A stretch of DNA of 64,000 nucleotides from Orychophragmus violaceus (lineage: Eukaryota; Streptophyta; Magnoliopsida; Brassicales; Brassicaceae). The position numbers were made by a program, and so were the translations under genes. The DNA lies in assembly GCA_030180135.1 (NCBI GenBank), contig CM058237.1, positions 39,267,126-39,331,125 of the forward strand. The letters run 5' to 3'. This document shows positions 1 to 11,787 of the stretch, piece by piece; within the stretch, counting starts at the first letter, position 1, and each line of letters begins with the position of its first letter. The notes beneath the pieces are model-generated. The model had not been told where the DNA came from. It saw only the letters and a program-made list of their open reading frames with translations, and did not search any database.

Positions 1-716
1 TTTATGTTGTTAGCTATTCTTTCTGTTGCATCAAAGTTTTATATAAAAAAAAAGAGAAGAGGTTGTTAGTTGCAATAAACGACTGCATATATAGCATTCT
101 CTCACGAGGTTTGTTTGCGATTGTTGACTCATATTGCCTGGCCTGTATTTTTAAATTGTTTATTTCTGAGCTTAACTTGCATCGTGTGTTTTCATTAGCC
201 TCAGTCTGCATCATATCACAAAAAAAGAACAAGGAATAGGTTGTTAGCCTGCTTTGAAAGAATCAATCGCATATAACTTGCTTTAGGACATCCTTGAAAT
301 CGTTTGTGTTGAGTTGTTATTTCAGTTGAGCGGTTTTGGTTTAGTACCTGTTTTGTCTCTGGTTCATTTTAATTTAATTATCTCAGCTCGTACTTGCATG
401 AAACTAAACAATTTCGTTAGAAAAACCGGGTTTTACTATCTTTTGTCACTTTGATCGTATTGAGATTGCATACGTGAACTGTTCTGCCTAGTCTATTGCT
501 TGCGATTGTTATTGCTTGTTATGAGTTTATTTTTGCATCTAGGTTGTTAGTGATTACTTGGTTTGTATTTTCAATAAAAAATAGAAATCATCCTTATAGC
601 ATTGTTTATTCAATTCGGCATATTTCCTTTTTTTGTTCTTGCCTTTTACTTTCTTGCTAGTTATTTGTTATTTCCTTTTGCGTTTGAATCCTTGCTGAGT
701 GTGCAGGAAGACATGC
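1..716 (+). other. Untranslated leader of plus-strand FamA element (5' end outside window)
   Basis: AT-rich, T-rich sequence with no coding frame, leading into a gag-like frame at 717. It resembles the leader of the minus-strand FamA copy (7,464-7,787 and 19,540-20,703), which also precedes a gag frame with related residues. No LTR or primer binding site is visible here, so the 5' end of the element lies to the left of the window. Assignment rests on position and loose similarity. Confidence 0.55.
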
Positions 717-2401
717 ATGGGTGAGAACCAGAATGCACCAGCTGATCCTGTCCAACTACTTGGTGCAATCCAAGCCGTTGATGAGCGTTTGAGCCGGCTG
801 GAGCGACAACGACTATCATCACTCCAAGCTAAGAGAGGAGGAACTGTGCTTACCTATCAGCAAGAGATATCAGAAGACGACCATGCCACAAATAAGAAGG
901 AGCTCGAGCCACCCGATCATTACCAGACGCACCACAACACCAGTCTAAGACCATCTAGACCTTGGACTCAATCTAACTACAAATGTTATAACTTTAGTTT
1001 ACAACCCATATCCTTTTCAGGAACTGAGGATTAACTTCATTAGGAAGAAGATTTGGAGGAGTATTTTTGGGATTACAACATCCTAGAAAGAGACAAGCCA
1101 TCGTATGCCAGCCACACCATGACCGGAGAAGCTTATTCATGGTGGTAGCACGAGGAGAAATGGCGAGTTCATTACAATGAGCCAGCAAGCACGTGGATGG
1201 ATATCAAATGGCTCATGTACAAGAAAGATGTCACGCCTAGGCTGCCATCAAAGTCCTGTCCAAGACCAAAAACCACGTACAAGTTCTGAAGCCAAGGGCC
1301 TGAGTTCTGTTCCACAAGAACCAGTAACCGCCCAACCAAAGCCGGTGCAAAAAAAACGTGGTCTATGTTCTGAAAAAAACTCACCTCAGGTTAACGTATC
1401 CCACACTGAGTATTGTCATTCTCGTAATCATGATCCAAAAACTGTTTTAAGGCATTTGCCCTTGTCCAAAAGTGTTGAGCAAGACGTAGGTCGAACAGAG
1501 AAGAAAATGGGCTAGGCCGACGCCCCAACGGAGGCAACAATACCATCCGACCCTACTCAAGAAAAATTGGATCCAGCAGTGACTAAACCGACGGACTCTA
1601 AAGATCTTATAGCCTTCATCTCACTACAGACCGAGTCTACCCAGGAAGCTGTGAAGAAAATACTGCAATTAAAACCGGGCCAAACGTTTAAGGAGGATCA
1701 AGCCACGACCAGCACCATAAGGACATATGATGTTCTACAGACCGGAGGCGATTCTGAGATCAAGGAAAATCCACCTGACCCAAACCAGACTGAGAGTGTT
1801 AGTCAGGTAAGTCATTCATTGAAACGATTTATCTCTACTGATTCCACAGCCGTACTAAAGGACCTACTGAATTTAAAAGAAAATGACGAATTAGAACATG
1901 TTTTAAGACCACAACTAGATCTTGATAGGAGTACATGTTCAGCATGTTTACCTGCCCTAGAGAACACCTAATGTGCTTGTTTCTTGTCAAAGGTGTCCAT
2001 ATAATTGCAGGAACAAAATAGAAGAACCGGAAAGAGGTACCACCAGACTTGGACGCTGCAAGACCGAGACCACAGAAGATGATGGTGCAGCAGCTCATAC
2101 GTCGCGCCCAGGACAGATCAGAGGCGTGATATTGAATCACGTACTCAAAGGAGAACCGCCTGATAGCCCTTACGTCAACAAGCCCATAATTCATCAAAGT
2201 AAGGCCATGGACTCACTAAACCGCATGAAAGCTAACTTGCTTTCTCTTGGTGCATGTTATACAGTTTCGAGGTCGAGACCTTTTCAAGAAGGAGATTATG
2301 GTGAGGACACAACCATTCATCAGCCAAGCAGACTAGAGGATGGCTCAACAATCCAGTATATGCCCTTGGAGAGAAGGATCTTCATTGAACCAGGGACATA
2401 G
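717..2401 (+). pseudogene. Degenerate gag-like frame of FamA LTR retrotransposon
   Basis: A broken Gag-like reading frame. The N-terminus (MGENQNAPADPVQLLGAIQ) matches the frame at 7,463 on the minus strand (VDMAQMLGAIQAVGERLSR). A gag core around 1,140-1,240 (HEEKWRVHYNEPAS, then WLMYKKDVTPR) matches 27,225-27,310. Later blocks (HVLKGEPPDSPYVNK; LSLGACYTVSRSRPF) recur at 6,142-6,348. Several stops and frameshifts separate the blocks, for example the stop after FSGTED at about 1,032. No protease, reverse transcriptase or integrase follows before the LTR, so the family looks gag-only and dependent on another element. The closest known domain is the plant retrotransposon gag family; the function of the later blocks is unknown. 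Confidence 0.7.
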
Positions 2402-2819
2402 GTGTACGTTTTGGGGAATATCTACCTGAGTAGGAGGAGTTAAGCTACGACCCAACCTGTTCCAAAACCTTAAGCCATCAAGAAGTCATCACAAAGTGGA
2501 AGTGCTTTAATATCCTTTTACATGAGGAAGTTATGAAAGTTATAAAACATAAGACTTCCAAAGAATGCGATGGAGACCAACTGCAACTTATACGAGAGCT
2601 CAGAAAGCACCAGGATGAATCAAGCAACAAAGGAAAATGTTCTAAAATATTTACTCATCACGGAATCCAAGATAGTTAGAATCAAGCCAATACCATCTCG
2701 GATGAAGAAGTTACTCATGTTATAACCCAATGGTTTCTGGACTTGCCTCATTTGGAAGCTCACGGACTTGATGCACTTCAAACTTATACTTGGAGACCAG
2801 GAGGGCATTTAAACATCTA
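2402..2819 (+). other. FamA 3' internal region, no coding frame
   Basis: Sequence between the last gag-like frame and the LTR. It recurs in the same order at 4,860-5,160 and 28,140-28,450 on the plus strand and, inverted, at about 5,750-6,060. No conserved protein is visible. The exact LTR start is not resolved, because no clear polypurine tract or TG boundary survives. Confidence 0.55.
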
Positions 2820-3372
2820 TCTGGGACAAGGTTTATACTCTTTTCCCCTTAGTACGGTTTTATCCCAAATGAGTTTTCCCACTAAAGTTTTTAACAAGGT
2901 AATCCGAGACCCGACCCCATTAGCAGAGAAACATGGCCCATCCGACGAACAAGCCATACACTGCCTATTAGGAATTTGTCTTTTATTTTCTTTCTTGTAA
3001 GGCCTTCCGTACCATTTCTTTTTATTATGTCCTGGTCGAACCCTAGGCTATAAAATCCCTTAGTATATGTTATTTAGAAGTTAAGTTTTATGAAAGAAAA
3101 AACTTTGAGTTTGAATAGCGTTTGACGGCAGCCGGTTTTCTGTGCTTGAGAAGATTCCCCTTGCAATCAGACCACCTGTGTTACTTCTTCTTGTTCTCTT
3201 TGTGATCTTATCAACTTCAATCCATCAAACCGCATCAGCAGAGAGCGACTTCAGTCCAGCTGCTCATGCACCATCTCTATTGTGTACATGGTCCAAAGGA
3301 GAGCAACTTCAGTCCAGCCTTTGCATCATCTTATGTTCGGTCCATTGTGAGCTCCCCCTTGAGCTTACATCA
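2820..3372 (+). repeat. FamA LTR (3' LTR of the plus-strand element)
   Basis: Matches the LTR copies at 5,167, 20,716, 21,223 and 28,520. It has a TATA-like CTATAAAA at about 3,049 followed by the putative transcript start region. It ends in GAGCTTACATCA, the end that in other copies lies directly before an initiator tRNA-Met primer site. The left boundary is approximate. The adjoining sequence is not a primer site but a Tat LTR fragment, so this is the element's right edge or a recombination junction. Confidence 0.65.
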
Positions 3373-3918
3373 GAAATCAACACTAGAGATTTATGATTTG
3401 TAAAGGTCAGTTTCGTAGGGCTAGCATCTCAAAGATCACACAATGCTTCAAAGAACTATTTGAAACAAACAATGGGTTTCGTAATTATCTTGTATTGATG
3501 AAAGAATGATTACAAATGAGATCTCAAGAGAGAGTTTACAGTGAGATCGTAGAGCTGTTTTGTGTATGAAATATTGGGCAAAAAGAAGGTCCTCGAGTAA
3601 AAACCATTGAACTCCTTTTATAGCCTTGGTGACCAGCTCTCCATCCGCATATCTCGTAGTGCTCTTGTTTGAACGACCTCCGTGATCTCCAGACTGTTGA
3701 GCTGATCTCGGAGTGATCCATTTGACCAAATCAGCTCTAGGGTTGACTTAAATATAGGGCACGTCTTTTCTTGTTACACAATCGTTTCCAGTTGATAAAG
3801 CGGAGATGTGATGGGCTTCGGTTTGGGCTAGAGTAATGTCTCCAACGTCAACATTTTTATGAGATAAGGCCATTGGGCCTTATCAGCCCAAATGCGAGTG
3901 CGGATTTTGATACCAACA
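3373..3918 (-). repeat. Tat-type Ty3/gypsy LTR fragment
   Basis: On the minus strand it starts TGTTGGTATCAAAATCC at 3,918, preceded by a polypurine tract (GGGCTGGGGGAAAT). It is similar along its length to LTRs at 25,803, 33,014 and 54,550. A TATA box in minus orientation is seen as CCTTTTATAGCC at about 3,615. Its 3' end abuts the FamA LTR end at 3,372 with no primer site, so the 5' half of the element is missing. Confidence 0.7.
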
Positions 3919-4744
3919 ATTTCCCCCAGCCCATTAATTATTTTAATATAATAATTAATTGGCGGGAAATGTGAACAGTCCTTATGACTGCAAGTCTAAT
4001 CTGTTGACGTCAGCTCGCGGATGCCGATATTCGAAATCATTGTTTGAATTCTCATCTGACGGTCCAGATTTTCCGAAATGGAAAATCTATGTAATCTGGA
4101 GAGATAACATGATTTGAAATCGAAAAGATCCAAATTTAATGGTTGATATCCGCAGGAGGTGAGAGATCTTTGCGACCTTGAAAGTTTATGTTGAGATGGG
4201 ATCATAAGTAGATACATTTTATTTTATGAAAAAGATAATCCGACAGTTGGTATTAAATTTGGAGAGAGATCCTCGGGATCTCAAGAACCGCTGCAGCTAT
4301 TTGGCTTTAAAAGAGTTGCACACGTCTCTAGTTAATGGAGTTCGCACGCCACCTCAAGGTAAAGCCTTTTAATTGTATCTTTCTTTATTGCGTATAGAAA
4401 TCTTTTCCATTTTTGAGAAAAAATATAGTAGAATTTCGATTTTTCACCGAAAGACCTTAAATTGTTTCATAAATCGAATTTTGCAAAAAATCGTTCTTTT
4501 CTCGTTTCTTTCTCTCTCTTTCCATTTCCGACTCCGATTTTGTTTTCCTAATCTCATGGCGTACAATAGAAAATAGGAGACAACACGGGTACCTCCGGCG
4601 TAATGAGGGAGTTATTGTTTGGTATGAGGCGTCAGTCGAGGGTGATCAAAGCATACCTCGAAGACTTGAGGCGGACTAATAACTTCGGAAGGCGAGTCGA
4701 AATCGTCGTCACTTCCAGTACAAAAAATCCGGAGTTTATGAGGA
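3919..4744 (-). other. Tat 3' untranslated region fragment with possible opposite-strand exon
   Basis: The first 100 bp match the sequence upstream of the Tat LTRs at 26,359 and 33,570, including the AT-rich block with TTAATTATTTTAATATAATAATTAATTGG-like pattern. Beyond about 4,020 it diverges. On the plus strand there is a TATA-like GCTTTAAAAGAG at about 4,305, a pyrimidine-rich stretch at 4,495-4,535 and a short frame (MRELLFGMRRQSRVIKAYL) from 4,603. Some Tat-lineage elements carry an antisense gene in this position, but I cannot identify the product. Confidence 0.4.
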
Positions 4745-5166
4745 AATCAATCTCTCATCTGCCAAGAAGACTAGAGGATGGCTCAGCAAGCCAATATATG
4801 CCCTTGGAGAGAAGCAGCTTGATCTAACCAGGGACATAAGTGCAAGTTTTGGGCATATCTACCTAACCAGGAAGGGTTAAGTGACGACTCAACATGTTCC
4901 AGAACCTTAAGCCATCATGGAGTCATCACAAAGTTGAGGTGATTTAATAGCCTTTCACATGAGGAAGTTATGCTAGTTACAAAACAGAAGACTTCCAAGG
5001 AACTCGCTGGAGACCAACTGCCACTTATGGGAGAGCTAAGAACGGACCAGGATGAATCAAGAAACAAAGGAACTTGTTCTGATATCTTGACTCATCATTG
5101 AATCCAGGATAGTTGGAATCAAACCAATACCAGCTCGGATGAATAAGTTACTCAAGTTCTAACTGA
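4745..5166 (+). repeat. FamA internal fragment, plus orientation
   Basis: Matches 2,330-2,745 of the plus-strand FamA copy and 28,020-28,430. It breaks off at 5,160 inside the phrase that elsewhere continues CCCAATGGTTTCTGG, and joins the end of a minus-strand FamA LTR. With about 5,750-6,170 it forms a large inverted repeat around that LTR. Confidence 0.65.
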
Positions 5167-5740
5167 TGTAAGCTCCAGGGGAGCTCAAACTGAACAGATC
5201 TGAGGTTGACGCCAAGGCTGGACTGAGGTCGCTCTCCTCGATTCCACGAACGAGATAGGGTGATGGAGCACGAGCAGCTGGACTCAAGTCACTCTATTCT
5301 GATGCTGATGGATGGGTGGTGACTCGAACCAGGGACAAAGAAAAGTAACAAAGGTGGTCGGAGTGCAAGGGGAAACCGCTCAAGCACATCAAACCGGGTG
5401 CCATCAAAGGCTATTCAAACTCAAGGGTTTTTCTTTCATAAACCTTAACTTATAAATAAAATATACAAGTGTCTTTATAGTCTAGGGTTCGACCAGAGCA
5501 TAATAAAAACACATTGGCATGAAGGCCTTACAGGAAATAAAATAAAAGAAAAAGGCCTAATAGGCCGTGTACGGCTTGTTGGTCGGATGGGCCATGTTTC
5601 TCTGCTAATAGGCCGGGCCTCGGATTACCTCGTTAAAAACCATATTGGGAAAACCCATTTGGGATACAACCACACCAAGGGAAAAAGAGTATAACCTTGG
5701 CCTAGAGAGATGTTGCGTCAAGTCCGTGAGCTTCCAAATG
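5167..5740 (-). repeat. FamA 3' LTR (minus)
   Basis: Begins on the plus strand with TGTAAGCTCCAGGGG (the complement of the LTR end) and carries the inverted TATA region (TTTATAGTCTAGGG at about 5,474). It resembles 20,721-21,222 along most of its length. The outer boundary near 5,740 is approximate. Confidence 0.65.
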
Positions 5741-7463
5741 AGGCACGTCCAGAAACCAATGGGTTAGAACTTATGTAGATTCTTCATCCGAGCTTGTATG
5801 GGCTTGATTCCAACTATTCTGGATTTCCTTATGAGTCAAATTTTCAGAACAAGTTCCTTTGTTTCTTTATTCATCCTGGTCCGTTCTAAGCTCTCCCATA
5901 AGTAGGAGTTGGTCTCCAGTAAGTTACTTAGAAGTCTTCTACTTTGTAACATGCATAACTTCCTCATGTGAAAGGCTTCCACTTTTTGATGACTCCGTGA
6001 TGGCTTAAGTTTCTGTAACAGGTAGGATCGTAGCTTAATGCCTCCTGGTTGGGTAGATATGATCCAAAACCTGCACCTATGTCCCAGGTGCGATCAAGCT
6101 TCTTCTCTCCAAGGACATATACTGGCTTGGTGAGCTATCCTCTAGTCTGCTTGGTGGATGATGGCTTTGATGTCCTCATCATACTCTCCCTTTTGAAAAG
6201 GATTCGACCTCGAAACTGTACAACTTGCACCAAGAGAAAGAAACTTAGCTTGTATGTGGTTTTGTGAGTCCATGGCCTTACCTTGATGGATCCGGGGCTC
6301 GTTGACGTAAGGGCTATCAGGCTGTTCTCCTTTGAGTAGGTGATTCACTATCCCGCCTCTGATCTGTCTTGGGCGCCACGGACGAGAGGCTGCACCATCA
6401 TCTCTTGTGGTCTCGGTCTTGCAGCGTCCATGGTCGGGTGGTACCTCTTTCCGGTTCTTCTCTTTGGTTCATGCAATTATATGGACACCTTTGGCAAGAA
6501 ACAAGTGGATTGGGTGTTCTTTAGGGCAGGGTAAACGTGCTGAACATGTACTCCTATCAAGATCTAGTTGTGGTCTTAAAACATGTTCTAATTCCTCATT
6601 TTATTTTAAGTTCAGTTGGTCCTTTAGTATGGCTTTGGAATAAGGAGAGAAATCGTTTTAAAGAAGCACTTACCTGACTAACACTCTCAATGTGGTTTTG
6701 GTCAGGCGGATTTTACTTGATCTCAGCTTCGCCTCCGGTCTGTGGATCATCATCTGTCCTTATGGTGCTGGTCGTGGCTTGATCTTTCTTAAACGTTTGG
6801 CCCGATTTTAATTGGAGTCTTTTCTCCACAACTCCTTGTGTTATAGACTCCATTGTAGAATGATTACCTACATGAATTCCTAATGACAAGAGCAAGTGAA
6901 ACATTTCTATGTTAAAAGATAAAGACGTGTGGGGTAATATATAAACTTATCTGGACAGAATTAACAAATTTGAAGGAGATCTTCTCTTTAGCTGCATCCC
7001 TGTTACAATCAGTGTGGCGCACTAGCCCATGAACGTCCATCACCAAATCCTTCTCCTTTGAATCTGCTTGATTGTCCTTGATGCCGTCTCTTTCTAGGAT
7101 TTGATAACCAGAAAAGTAATCTTCCAAATATTCTTCCCATTGAAGATAGTACTCAGTTCCTGAAAAAGATATGCCTCGTAAACCAAAGTTATAAGATTGG
7201 TAGTTAGATTGAGTCCAAGGTCGAGATGGTCTTAGTCTGGTGATGTGATGCGGCTCGTAATGGTCGGGTGGCTCGGGCTCAATCTCATCTACGGCATGGT
7301 CATCTTCTGATCTCTCTTGTTGATAGGCAAGCCCGTCTCCTTCTCTCTTAGCTTGGGGTGATGATAGTCGTTTTTGCTCCATCCGGCTCAAACGTTCACC
7401 AACGGCTTGGATGGCTCCAAGCATCTGCGCCATGTCGACCGGTACTGCATTGTCTGTGTTCAT
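5741..7463 (-). pseudogene. FamA gag-like pseudogene (minus)
   Basis: The frame from 7,463 to 6,912 gives 183 residues. It starts MNTDNAVPVDMAQMLGAIQ and contains PSRPWTQSNYQSYNFGL, then a retroelement gag-like FSGTEYYLQWEEYLEDYF. Later blocks, frameshifted, are at 6,904-6,713 (MESITQGVVEKRLQLKSGQ) and 6,348-6,142 (MNHLLKGEQPDSPYVNEPR). These have the same order as the plus-strand copy at 717-2,401. Beyond 6,100 only the non-coding 3' part remains. No zinc knuckle or pol domain is visible. The start is chosen as the ATG that aligns with the other copy. Confidence 0.65.
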
Positions 7464-7787
7464 GCTTCATGTTCCTGTAAAACAACACTAGACAGAGGAT
7501 CGAGTGAAAGGAAATAGAAAAACAAGAAAGAAACACAAAAAGAAAAATCGGACAACAAGAGAAAAGGAAAAAACACAAAAATGCAAAACTGTAAAATGGA
7601 AATATGTAGCTATTACTTACCGGTTTCTATTCTTTTTTTTACTTATAAATGCAACAAAGGAATTCTAAATGGAAAATTAGAATGGTATTAATGCATAACA
7701 TGAAACAAGAAAGGTCCAAGAGCTCACGACTTGAGTTGTTAAACCCTTACCGCGAACGATCGAGGACCCTAAACAAAAGATGAGTCG
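7464..7787 (-). other. FamA leader, part next to gag
   Basis: Non-coding T-rich sequence on the minus strand directly upstream of the gag-like start. It breaks at 7,787/7,788 where the Tekay LTR begins, and the rest of the leader resumes at 19,540. Confidence 0.55.
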
Positions 7788-10204
7788 TGTAATACCATGA
7801 TCTCGGAATGCTATAAAACTATTATTATTAAATGTAATGATATTTTAATTCTAATAAAATTAATTATCTCTTAAGAAATTCATTAGAGTTATTTTTGGAA
7901 AATCTTGTGAATTTTCATAATTAACTGGTTTTTACCGAGAAACCGATTAGATGATCGGGTGAGTCGGAAAAGCCTCTAATGTCCACCTAAAATTATGTAA
8001 TTTTGACCACAGCTCTATTAAAATATGTGGAATCTATGGTTAAAAGTATTTAGCAATATTTAATCCCTATATTAAGTTATAATGTTTACACCATTAAAGG
8101 GTAATTAATGGCTAAAAATTCAAAATAAAATCATGGGGACTTGGGCTTGGATCAAGATGGTTGGGGCTAATAAATGAAGTTTTTTGACATAATTCAAGAC
8201 CGATAATTATATTGGGACACGAAATCTTGCAAGAAAGAAATAGATGCATTTTTTGTGAAAATAGGTTCATTGAACCAATGTTGTGTTGGCAACCATCCAT
8301 GGGGTTTCTAGATGGGGGCTACAGGTGAAAGGTAAGTGATTAAATGCAGGGTTTTTGGCCTGAATTTTGTGTGAAGTCGTGGAGGAAGATGGAGAGGGGA
8401 GGTGAGAGAAGTGGAGGGTGGAGATCATCTCATTTTCACTATAAAAGGAGGACCTCCCATTCCTTATTCTTCACACAAAAACTCATAGAAGTAAAGAAGA
8501 GTAAAGAAGAGTAAAGAAGAGGGAAAGAAGAGAGAAAGAAGAGAGGAAGAAGGGAGGAAGAAGAAGAAGGAGGCGGGAAGAAGAATGAGCTGGAAGAAGA
8601 AGGAGCCAGAAAAAGAAGAAGACGAAGGAAGGAGGGAGGAAGAGAAGAAGGAGAAGACGGAGGAGAGAGAGGAGGGATAAGGAGATAGAGAGAGAGAGAG
8701 ATTAAGAGTTGGGATGGTGACGGAGGAGAGGGGAAATATTTCCTAAGTGGAGATTTGCAACGTTCATCTCATCTACCGACTTTCTCTTCTGTTGTAGGCG
8801 GCTTATAGTAGGGTCCGTTTCGGAGGTTCGTGTAGTGAGGCTATCAATTACCTCGGTCAACCGCGACAAAGTATTGGTGAGTTGGGGTTAATTACTTACC
8901 TAACATTTTATTACGCAGGTTCCCGACACTATGTTATGATCCGTTGTGATGGCTATGACTAGTGTCGGTTTGATTAGTATATAGTAATGTGTGGTATTGT
9001 TGTTATGACTATACCTGGTTTGATTGTTGGGTGATATTAATGCTATGGTTGTTATTTCTTATATTATAATATACTTTTGGTTGATAACCGAGTAATAAAC
9101 GAATGACTAAAATACGGAAAACAATTAAGTAATATGATAACAATATGATGATTGGTTTATGCATGGTTGATTGATGATATGCTGTGTGATACGATTGTTG
9201 TGATGTGATATGTTTAACGGTTTGCTTTATGTGTTAGTGACATGGTGTTATAGTAGGCATATCAACTTCCCTACCCAATGGATCCTCGAGAGCTTACCGG
9301 TTGGTTCACATACTCTCGGGTCGTGTTTCTTACAGATGTTAACCTACTGAGTGACGCCGGTAGGTGTGTTGTCCAGAGAATACGGGGTCGCATCCTAGGG
9401 CTGGACTGCATGAAAGCTTTGGCTATCTAGGGGTCGAGTCCCCGCGTATCGATGAACAGAGAATGGTGTCTTACTTGTAGTACTCCGTGTCTATGAGTAA
9501 GAGTCGAGGGAATTACTATTGTGGGTGTATATGGTGACGGGATAAGTATTCCGAGGGACTGACGATATTGCCAGGGCCCATAGCATGCATATAGTTTAAT
9601 TGTTGTTATAATGCTTCAGCTAGTTATTATTGCTTGTGTAACTGTCCGTCATTGCTTGTGTTTGGGGTTGGGTTGGGTGGACGGAAAGTTACTTTAGTTG
9701 GGGAATCTCAACTCACTAGGTCAATAATAGATCGCTCACCCCTCTCCTTTACATCTTTTCAGGTAACCCATAGGAGTAGCGGATCCCATGACGTTAGGCC
9801 AGGTATAGTGTCGACGTCTCTTTCGCAACGAAAGTTTCAAAGTAATGTTTGTATTAATGTTCAAATAAATATTGTCCACGGACCTATTTGTATTTCTGCA
9901 CTTTTCGTAGTATTAAAATAAATGATGTTTTATATTCGTAAAGCATGTTGTTTATATTAGATTAGTCAGGTATAAAATAACTACCAAATTTTATTATGGT
10001 TGCAAAGCCTTAGTCAAAATTTGGGAAACGTGTAATTGAATAACGGTTCAGTTTGATGACAAAAGTTATTAATCCGAGCCGATTTAATCAAACACGGTAA
10101 AAATGTGACGGCACTGGTCCCAACTAAGGAAAAACGGTGATCATGTTCTTGTTTGATTGTTGGTCATCGGTTGACTAAGGTCAAAGCATAACAGGGGCGT
10201 TACA
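7788..10204 (+). repeat. Tekay 5' LTR
   Basis: 2,417 bp, from TGTAATACC to GTTACA, matched by 17,152-19,539. It contains the promoter at about 8,440 and a purine-rich GAA/GGA tract at about 8,488-8,700 that is not coding. Short open frames inside it (for example 9,634-9,921) are not conserved as protein. Confidence 0.9.
8440..8446 (+). promoter_or_regulatory. TATA box of Tekay 5' LTR
   Basis: TATAAAA in CACTATAAAAGGAGG, conserved at the same place in the 3' LTR (17,799-17,806). Transcription would start roughly 30 bp downstream, just before the purine-rich tract. Confidence 0.6.
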
Positions 10205-10209
10205 AAAGG

Positions 10210-10225
10210 TTGTATCAGAGCATGG
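10210..10225 (+). promoter_or_regulatory. Primer binding site, initiator tRNA-Met type
   Basis: TTGTATCAGAGCATGG lies 5 nt after the LTR end. It differs by one base from the usual plant TGGTATCAGAGCA site that pairs with the 3' end of initiator tRNA-Met. Confidence 0.8.
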
Positions 10226-10317
10226 TTCAGATTTATCGAGTAAAAAATGGGTCGCGAAAGAGACATTAGAAAACCGGTTACGTCCTATTTAGTTAGGACT
10301 TAGTCACTTACACATTT

Positions 10318-11559
10318 ATGATGCAAATGGAGGATGGGGCAATCAGTAGTGGCGGGCATGGTATGGGGTCGGACCGGATTTCAGAACGCAGAGGATTGGG
10401 TTGCGAAGAACCGGCCGAAAAAGCTAAGACACCGGAAAATTCTGGCAACCAGCAAGGGCAGGCGAATCAGGATCCGGAGGCGGTAGAAAAAGGCATTGAA
10501 GATAGTGGATCTAGCAACCAGGGTCTTCAGTATAATCGTTCTGAAGAGATGCCAAGGAATGATCAGAATCCGATGGGAGACCAAGACGTAAACCCGAAAC
10601 ACACCTTGAAAATGCTTCACGAAGTAATGACGCTAGCCATGCAATCACCACAGACAACACATGAGGTAACGACTTGTCCACCGTTCCTATCTTTGATCTC
10701 TTAAATGAAGAAGATGGGAACTACGCACTTCTCCGGTGGAACTGACCCGTTTGTAGAAGACCGATGGATCCGGATGATGGAGAAAAACTTTAAAGCTACA
10801 AGATGCCCAGAGGACTATAAGCTAAGTGTGGGAGCTTACTACCTGGACCGAGATGCAGTGGATTTGTGGGAAAGCCAAGAAGCCCAAGTAGGACACATGG
10901 TGAAGACCTTGTCAGCGTTCAAGGAGGACTTTGAGCGCAAGTACTTTACCCGGGAATCAAGGCATCGACTACAACGGGAGTTTGCAAATCTCGAACAAGG
11001 GAGTAAATAAGTCCGAGAGTATGAATTGAAGTTCATGCGGTTCAAGCGGTATGTGGGCAACAATAACGGAGATGAAGGCGATGATCACCAACTTTCTGTT
11101 CGGCCTTCAACCCAAGTTGGAGAGCAGGCTTGCGGTAGGCAACTTCGCGAGCCTCATAGACTTGGTGGAGAAAGCCGTAAGTGTGGAAATCAGGTTAGCA
11201 GCAGAACGAGCAGCGTGCGGAAACTTCAACTCAAACCAAGGCAAAAGATCATCAAACCATCAGGGTTGACACTCTGGACAAAACCGTCGTTTCAAAGACA
11301 AAGGCAAACAACCCCATGGATCATCTTACTCATTCAAGGGAGCGTCAGTATGCTACAACTGCAGTCAGCCCAGTCACATCTCCAAATATTGTCTAAGGAA
11401 TGCAGCACAGCACGCATCGCCGGTCTTACCTGCGCCCGATGTGGTCAGAAGGGCCATTATGCTCGAGAATGTTTGAACCCGATCCCAGCCACCCCACTCG
11501 CCATTCAGCACCCCCAGCTCGCCCTAAAATTGAGCCCGCCCGCAAGCGTCAAGCCTTAG
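10318..11559 (+). pseudogene. Tekay gag pseudogene
   Basis: Gag capsid region in pieces. The N-terminal part runs from 10,318 with an in-frame TAA at 10,702. The gag core follows from 10,705 (MKKMGTTHFSGGTDPFVED, then RDAVDLWESQEAQ) with a second TAA at 11,008. After a frameshift the core continues at 11,051-11,269 (FLFGLQPKLESRLAVGN). Two CCHC zinc knuckles are visible in different frames near 11,350 (CYNCSQPSHISKYC) and 11,430 (CARCGQKGHYAREC). Two knuckles are unusual but known in this lineage. The product would form the virus-like particle and bind RNA; it cannot be made from this copy. Confidence 0.8.
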
Positions 11560-11787
11560 ATGGTAAGAGTTTATGCCTTAGAAGTAGATAATAACGAGGC
11601 CACAGAGCCCGTTTAGGGTCCTATCATAGGTATGCATGTGCATGAACCCTAATCCTTGTGTGTTTATAGTATCTACTAAGTTGTTGAAAAATAAATCTTC
11701 TAAATAAATAAATAAAATATTTTTTATCTTAAGCTTAAATATTAATGTGGCAGAACCGTACATATCGCGGGTCGTCCCACACATGTA
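11560..11787 (+). other. Interrupted gag-protease junction of Tekay
   Basis: Short coding remnants (MVRVYALEVDNNEATEPV) are followed by about 130 bp of AT-rich sequence without an aligned coding frame, up to the protease motif. It looks like local decay or a small insertion. Confidence 0.4.
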
